From contig NZ_JAIMCG010000001.1 in the NCBI RefSeq assembly GCF_019795295.1, forward strand, positions 62,001 to 126,000: 64,000 nt of DNA, given 5' to 3'. The stretch is from Cupriavidus sp. AU9028. Lineage in GTDB: Bacteria; Pseudomonadota; Gammaproteobacteria; Burkholderiales; Burkholderiaceae. Both the position numbers and the translations under genes were made by a program. The notes beneath the pieces were generated by a model. The model ran no database searches and was not told the DNA's origin. It saw only the letters and a program-made list of their open reading frames with translations. Shown here in pieces: positions 62,276 to 64,000 of this stretch (position 1 is the stretch's first letter; the number at the start of each line of letters is the position of its first letter).

Positions 62276-64000
62276 CTACTCCCCCATCGCCACGCCTTCG
62301 CGGCGGGGATCGGCGCCGCCGAACCAGGCCGGACGCCCGTCCACGGTCACGCGCATGATGCCCTGCAGGCCGGAGGTCTGCTCCATCAACCGGATGTCGT
62401 GCCCACGCGCCTTCAGGCCCTGCACCAGTGCCTCGGACACGCGGCCCTGCTCCAGCTCGGTCGGGCCATTGCGTGAGCCGACATTGGGCAGCGCGATTGC
62501 CTGCTGCAGGTCGAGCTTCCAGTCCAGCGTGCCGACCAGCGCCTTGCCGACGTAGTTGATGATGGCCGAGCCGCCCGGCGAGCCCAGCGTCATTACCAGC
62601 TCGCGCGTGCCGCGCTCGAATACCAGCGTCGGCGCCATCGACGAGCGGGGCCGCTTGCCCGGCTGCACGCGATTGGCGACCGGTTGCCCGTTCTCCTCGG
62701 CGACGAAGGAAAAGTCGGTCAGCTGGTTGTTCAGCAGGAAGCCGCGCACCATCTGGCGCGAGCCGAACTGATGCTCGATGCTGGTGGTCATCGAAATGGC
62801 GTTGCCGTAGCGGTCTACCACGGACAGGTGCGAGGTCGACGGCAGCTCGGGCGAGCGGTCGTCCGCCATCGCCAGCGTCACGCCCGCGGGCGTGCCGGGC
62901 TGGGCGACGCCGATGCTGCGCTCGCCGATGGCGGCCGCCCGTTTGGCCAGGTAGGCCGGATCCACCAGGCTGCGCCAGCTGCCACCGGGCAGCGGCACGA
63001 AGTCGGTGTCGGCAACATAGCGGGCGCGGTCGGCATACGCCAGCCGGCCCACTTCGCTGAACAGGTGCGCGCCCTGCACCGAGGGCTCGAGCCGACCGTC
63101 GCGCTCGGCGGGGGTCGCCCTGGCGATGTCGGTCGCGGGCATGGCGGCCAGCATGCCGAGCATCTGCGCGATGGCGATGCCGCCGGAGGAGGGCGGCGGC
63201 ATGCCGCAGACGGTCCAGCGCCGGTAATCGGTACAAATGGGCTCGCGCACCCTGGCCTGGTATGCCGCCAGGTCGCTGGCGCGCAGGCGGCCCGGATTGG
63301 TCGGGTGCGCGCGCACTTTCGCTTCGATGTCGCGCGCGATCTGGCCGCGATAGAAGGCGTCGGCGCCGCCGGCGGCGACCTCGCGCAGCACCGCCGCGAA
63401 CTCGGGATTGCGCAACACCGTGCCGGCCGGCTTCGGTTTGCCATCCGGCAGATAGAAGTAGGCGCGCGCGGCCGGGTCGGATGCCAGGTCGGGGTCCTCG
63501 GCCAGTACCGCCGCCAGTCGCGGGCTGATCGCGAAGCCCTGCTGCGCCAGCCGGATCGCCGGCTCGAACAGCCGCGCCCAGGGCAGCCTGCCATGCTGGC
63601 GGTGCGCCAGCTCCAGCATGCGCAGCACGCCGGGCACGCCGACCGAGCGGCCGCCGACCAGCGCCTGGCGGAACGGCAAGGCCTTGCCATCCGGTCCCAG
63701 GAACAGCCGTTCGTCGGCGGCGGCCGGAGCGGTTTCCCGCCCATCGTAGGCAAGCACCTGCTTGCCGTCCGAATGCAGCAGGAAGGCGCCGCCGCCGATG
63801 CCGGACGAGTTCGGCTCGACCAGATTGAGCACCATCTGCGTGGCGATGGCCGCGTCGATGGCCGAGCCGCCCGCCTTCAGGATGTCGTAGCCGGCCTGCG
63901 TCGCCAGCGGATTGGCGGCGGCAACCATGAAGGAATGCGCGATCCAGCCTGGCTTGTCGGTCCAGCCCGAGGCGGCCTCCGGCGCTACCGGCAGCGGGCC
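62276..64000 (-). CDS. ggt: Gamma-glutamyltransferase, N-terminus beyond the window
   Basis: At least 574 codons visible; the frame stays open to the window end, where it reads SGWTDKPGWIAHSFMVAAANPLA in family register, so the start lies outside. The enzyme is made as a proenzyme that cleaves itself before the nucleophile Thr, here in LPSTSHLSVVDRYGNAIS, then hydrolyses glutathione or transfers its glutamyl group in the periplasm. Other family blocks are GGSAIDAAIATQMVLNLVEP, SGIGGGAFLL and GSPGGSAIINYV (oxyanion/substrate). Confidence 0.95.
   Translation of the reverse strand, partial: GPLPVAPEAASGWTDKPGWIAHSFMVAAANPLATQAGYDILKAGGSAIDAAIATQMVLNLVEPNSSGIGGGAFLLHSDGKQVLAYDGRETAPAAADERLFLGPDGKALPFRQALVGGRSVGVPGVLRMLELAHRQHGRLPWARLFEPAIRLAQQGFAISPRLAAVLAEDPDLASDPAARAYFYLPDGKPKPAGTVLRNPEFAAVLREVAAGGADAFYRGQIARDIEAKVRAHPTNPGRLRASDLAAYQARVREPICTDYRRWTVCGMPPPSSGGIAIAQMLGMLAAMPATDIARATPAERDGRLEPSVQGAHLFSEVGRLAYADRARYVADTDFVPLPGGSWRSLVDPAYLAKRAAAIGERSIGVAQPGTPAGVTLAMADDRSPELPSTSHLSVVDRYGNAISMTTSIEHQFGSRQMVRGFLLNNQLTDFSFVAEENGQPVANRVQPGKRPRSSMAPTLVFERGTRELVMTLGSPGGSAIINYVGKALVGTLDWKLDLQQAIALPNVGSRNGPTELEQGRVSEALVQGLKARGHDIRLMEQTSGLQGIMRVTVDGRPAWFGGADPRREGVAMGE

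Noticed and set aside
1-64000. CRISPR arrays, tRNA/rRNA genes, insertion sequences, toxin-antitoxin pairs, prophage genes
   Set aside because: Looked for regular spaced repeats, cloverleaf or rRNA sequence, transposase or integrase motifs and small paired genes; none seen. XerD at 52338 is the housekeeping recombinase.

Overview
The window is GC-rich, densely coded chromosomal DNA of a betaproteobacterium. The gene content points to Burkholderiaceae, most likely a Cupriavidus/Ralstonia relative. The evidence is orphan Bug-type tricarboxylate receptors, a pgk-pyk-fba run followed by purC-purE-purK, zf-CHCC and ilvE beside waaF, and an mdtABC-like RND operon with a NodT-type outer-membrane factor. 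I see no rRNA, tRNA, CRISPR array, insertion sequence or prophage. This assignment is inference from gene content; no database search was run.

Layout. 1-3155 (minus): pgaA and the start of pgaB, for poly-N-acetylglucosamine export and deacetylation. 3833-7314 (plus): a type IV pilin, a PglL/Wzy-type O-oligosaccharyltransferase and an SGNH hydrolase, which look like a pilin glycosylation unit. 7337-14510: housekeeping genes, mostly minus (moaC, bepA, a YheT-type hydrolase, waaF, a zinc-finger protein, ilvE). 14769-17210 (plus): a Bug receptor, then azlCD for branched-chain amino acid export. 17344-25375 (plus): pgk, pyk, fba, purC, purE, purK and a Sua5 protein.

25595-37044 is the unusual stretch. 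Three genes of unknown function are interspersed with ordinary genes: a 778-aa protein (25595, plus), a 288-aa protein (30500, minus) and an 867-aa protein (34441, plus). The first two share a layout: a disordered Ser/Pro/Thr-rich N-terminus, helical coiled coil, a long hydrophobic hairpin containing PPLG, and an SDR(L/V)D segment after it. They lack export signals and resemble secreted effectors or translocators. Between them lie dacB and a four-gene minus-strand operon: FAD monooxygenase, ABC-type binding protein, DUF3237 protein, MarR regulator.

37166-51041: a glycine-zipper lipoprotein; a PACE exporter with its divergent LysR regulator; then a four-gene RND efflux operon (minus) divergent from an OmpR/EnvZ-type two-component system. 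51079-59992: plsY, ybaK, xerD, ogt, another Bug receptor, a chalcone-isomerase-like protein, an AEC transporter, queG, tsaE and amiC. 60189-64000: a BASS-family transporter divergent from a LysR regulator, and a gamma-glutamyltransferase cut by the window edge.

Intergenic DNA holds several clear palindromes. Two are REPIN-like inverted doublets (15788-15883 and 60039-60107). There is also a 20-bp-stem hairpin of a related sequence family, several intrinsic terminators, and plausible operators for the MarR, LysR and OmpR-type regulators.
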